A program made the translations under genes and the position numbers. From Micromonospora radicis (GTDB taxonomy: Bacteria; Actinomycetota; Actinomycetes; Mycobacteriales; Micromonosporaceae): 64,000 nt of DNA. The stretch lies in NCBI RefSeq assembly GCF_003583405.1, contig NZ_QXEC01000005.1:62001-126000 (forward strand), given 5' to 3'. This document shows, in pieces, positions 61,991 through 64,000 of this stretch. Each line of letters opens with the position of its first letter. Position 1 is the stretch's first letter. The notes beneath the pieces are model-generated. The model searched no databases, was not told where the DNA came from, and saw nothing but the letters and a program-made list of their open reading frames with translations.

Positions 61991-64000
61991 TCAGGCGTCG
62001 ATGGCGTCGCGGTCGACACGGTCGGCGGAGTTGATCAGCCAGTTGCGGCGCGGCTCGACCTTCTCCCCCATCAGCAGGTCGAGGATCCGCTCGGCGGCCT
62101 CGACGTCGTCGAGGGTGATCCGGCGCACCGCGCGGGTCGCCGGGTTCATGGTGGTGTCCCACAACTCGTCGGCGTCCATCTCGCCGAGCCCCTTGAACCG
62201 GGGAATCGGGGTGACGATCTGCTTGCCGGCCTGCTCGAACTTGCGGACCGTCGCCTCCATCTCCACCTGCGTGTAGGTGTAGACGGTCTGCGGGTTGCGC
62301 CCCTTGGTGGTGATCTTGTGCAGGGGCGGCATCGCGGCGTAGAGCCGACCGGCCTCGATCAGCGGACGCATGTAGCGGGCGAAGAGGGTGATCAGCAGCG
62401 TCCGGATGTGCGCGCCGTCGACATCGGCGTCAGCCATGATGAGTACGCGGCCGTACCGCATCGCGGAGAGATCGAACGTACGCCCCGAGCCGGCCCCCAG
62501 CACCTGCACGATCGCCGCGCACTCGGCATTGTCCAGCACCTGCTGAAGGTTGGCCTTCTGCACGTTGAGGATCTTGCCTCGAATCGGGAGAAGCGCCTGG
62601 TACTCGGCAGACCGGGCGAGTCGCCCGGTGCCCAGGGCGCTGTCCCCCTCCACGATGAACAGCTCACTCCTGTCGATGCCAGAGGCGCGGCAGTCGACCA
62701 GTTTGGCCGGCATGGCGGCGCCTTCGAGGGCGGTCTTGCGCCGTGCGGCGTCCTTCTGCTGCTTCTGGGTGAGCCGGACCCGGGCGGCGTCGACGATCTT
62801 CTGGAGGATGGTCCGCGCCTCGGTCTTGGTTTTCCGGTCGTCCAGCCAGGACTTGAGGTGCTGCTCGACCAGGCCCTGCACGACCTTGGTGACCCCGGCG
62901 GTGGAGAGTTCGTCCTTGGTCTGCGAGGTGAACTGCGGTTCGGGCACCCGGACGTGCACCACCGCGGTCATGCCCTCCAGGACGTCGTCCAGGGTGGGCG
63001 CGTCCTCCTTGGCCTTGAGCAGGCCGCGGGTGTTGCGTACGGCGTCGGCCATGGTGCGGGCCAGGGCCCGCTCGAAGCCCTTGCGGTGGGTGCCGCCGTG
63101 CGCGTTGCGGATGGTGTTGGTGAAGCACTCGACGGTGCGCTCGTAGCCGGTGCCCCAGCGGAAGGCCACCTCGATCTCGGCGCGCCGCTGCACGTTGGAC
63201 TGCATCACGCCGTTGGCGTCGGCGGCGTTCTCCCGGTAGGTGCCCTCGCCGGTGACCAGTAGCGTGCCGGAGACCGGTCGGTCGCCGGAGGGGGCGAGGA
63301 ACTCCACCATGTCGGTGAGCCCGTCGGGATAGTGGAACTGCTCCTCGGTCGGTTCCTCGGCGGTGCGGTCGCGCAGGGTGTAGCTGACCCCGGGCACCAG
63401 GAAGGCGGTGTTGCGCAGCTTGGCGCGTACGGCGTCGTGGTCGAGCGTGGCGCCGGTTTCGAAGTAGCGGGGGTCGTACCAGTAGCGAATCGAGGTGCCG
63501 GTGCGCTGGCCGCGCTTCATCGCGCCGACGACCTGCAGGCCGGGGCCGGGGGTGAACGGGGCGTCCGGTCCGTCGCCGTCGAAGATGCCGGGTGCGCCGT
63601 GCCGGAACGACATGGTGTGCACCTTGCCGCCCCGGCGGACGGTGACGTCGAAGCGGCGGGAGAGTGCGTTGACCGCCGAGGCGCCGACGCCGTGCAGGCC
63701 GCCGGAGGTCTTGTAGCCGGAGCCGCCGAACTTGCCGCCGGCGTGCAGGCGGGTGAGCACGAGTTCGACGCCGGAGATGCCGGAGCGGGCGTGCACGTCG
63801 GTGGGGATGCCCCGGCCGTCGTCGTCGACCTGCACCGAGCCGTCGGCGTGCAGGGTGACCTCGATCTTCTTGGCGTGGCCGGCGACGCCCTCGTCGGTGG
63901 AGTTGTCGAGGATCTCGTTGACGAGGTGACCCACGCCACGGCTGTCGGTGGAGCCGATGTACATGCCGGGCCGTTTGCGGACGGCGTCCAGCCCCTCGAG
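61991..64000 (-). CDS. parE: DNA topoisomerase IV subunit B-like (second GyrB-type protein), N-terminus outside window
   Basis: About 670 residues of the ATPase subunit are visible. The sequence enters the window as [20 protein letters not shown], so only a short N-terminus is missing. It shows the ATP site [35 protein letters not shown], the TOPRIM motifs [12 protein letters not shown] and [20 protein letters not shown], and the C-terminal [17 protein letters not shown]. It is the partner of the A subunit 32 bases downstream. The frame is open to the window edge. Confidence 0.94.
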   Translation of the reverse strand, partial: LEGLDAVRKRPGMYIGSTDSRGVGHLVNEILDNSTDEGVAGHAKKIEVTLHADGSVQVDDDGRGIPTDVHARSGISGVELVLTRLHAGGKFGGSGYKTSGGLHGVGASAVNALSRRFDVTVRRGGKVHTMSFRHGAPGIFDGDGPDAPFTPGPGLQVVGAMKRGQRTGTSIRYWYDPRYFETGATLDHDAVRAKLRNTAFLVPGVSYTLRDRTAEEPTEEQFHYPDGLTDMVEFLAPSGDRPVSGTLLVTGEGTYRENAADANGVMQSNVQRRAEIEVAFRWGTGYERTVECFTNTIRNAHGGTHRKGFERALARTMADAVRNTRGLLKAKEDAPTLDDVLEGMTAVVHVRVPEPQFTSQTKDELSTAGVTKVVQGLVEQHLKSWLDDRKTKTEARTILQKIVDAARVRLTQKQQKDAARRKTALEGAAMPAKLVDCRASGIDRSELFIVEGDSALGTGRLARSAEYQALLPIRGKILNVQKANLQQVLDNAECAAIVQVLGAGSGRTFDLSAMRYGRVLIMADADVDGAHIRTLLITLFARYMRPLIEAGRLYAAMPPLHKITTKGRNPQTVYTYTQVEMEATVRKFEQAGKQIVTPIPRFKGLGEMDADELWDTTMNPATRAVRRITLDDVEAAERILDLLMGEKVEPRRNWLINSADRVDRDAIDA

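Noticed and set aside
59433..62276. A 947-codon plus-strand open frame opposite the topoisomerase A subunit
   Set aside because: Antisense shadow; the minus strand encodes an unmistakable ParC/GyrA protein.

Overview
The window is high-GC (roughly 72%) actinobacterial DNA. GTG starts are frequent, genes often overlap by 4 bases, and the genome uses the GlgE alpha-glucan pathway, an actinobacterial c-di-AMP riboswitch and a second type IIA topoisomerase pair (topoisomerase IV-like). From gene content I infer a filamentous actinomycete, most likely Micromonosporaceae (Micromonospora-like). That is a judgement from memory, not a database result. I saw no rRNA, tRNA, CRISPR array, insertion sequence or prophage.

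Layout. (1) 1-12459 is a cell-surface polysaccharide locus: a truncated priming sugar-1-phosphate transferase, three GT4-type glycosyltransferases, a Wzx-like flippase, a three-enzyme set for a UDP-2-acetamido-2,6-dideoxy-L-hexose (dehydratase/epimerase, RmlD-like reductase, 2-epimerase), a membrane-bound 4,6-dehydratase, and an embedded NAD kinase. (2) 12516-21119 is storage and capsular alpha-glucan metabolism: phosphoglucomutase, GlgC, GlgM/GlgA-type synthase, GlgE and GlgB. (3) 21254-32792 is a mixed stretch: App1-like phosphatase, polytopic glycosyltransferase-like proteins, YaaA, an orphan TAXI-type lipoprotein beside a two-component system, and a TetR regulator. (4) 32972-38087 is a teichoic-acid-type locus: Wzm/Wzt exporter, Bcs1-like CDP-ribitol synthase and a membrane-anchored polyol-phosphate transferase. 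(5) 38105-43222 holds an alpha/beta hydrolase, a secreted C39-like peptidase behind a c-di-AMP (ydaO) riboswitch, two small hypotheticals and an acyltransferase.

(6) 43471-56193 is a pseudaminic acid locus. It has PseB, PseC, PseH, PseG, an SpsF-type cytidylyltransferase and PseI, plus a GT2 enzyme and two unassigned proteins. Sandwiched inside is a divergent four-gene operon of acyl carrier protein, AMP-dependent ligase, short-chain reductase and a phosphopantetheinyl-transferase-like protein. The pairing suggests that an unusual acyl group is made on a carrier protein and attached to the nonulosonic acid. This is the most interesting system in the window. (7) 56214-64000 contains a frameshifted AlkB-like dioxygenase, a uracil/xanthine permease, a repeat-rich gap, a small secreted protein, and the parC/parE-like pair (parE cut by the window edge). 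The gap carries a decayed copy of the 3' end of the parC-like gene, so the small secreted gene now sits between two copies of that tail.

The coherent theme is cell-envelope glycan assembly: precursor synthesis (aminodeoxyhexose, CDP-ribitol, CMP-pseudaminate), transfer, and export by both a flippase and an ABC transporter.
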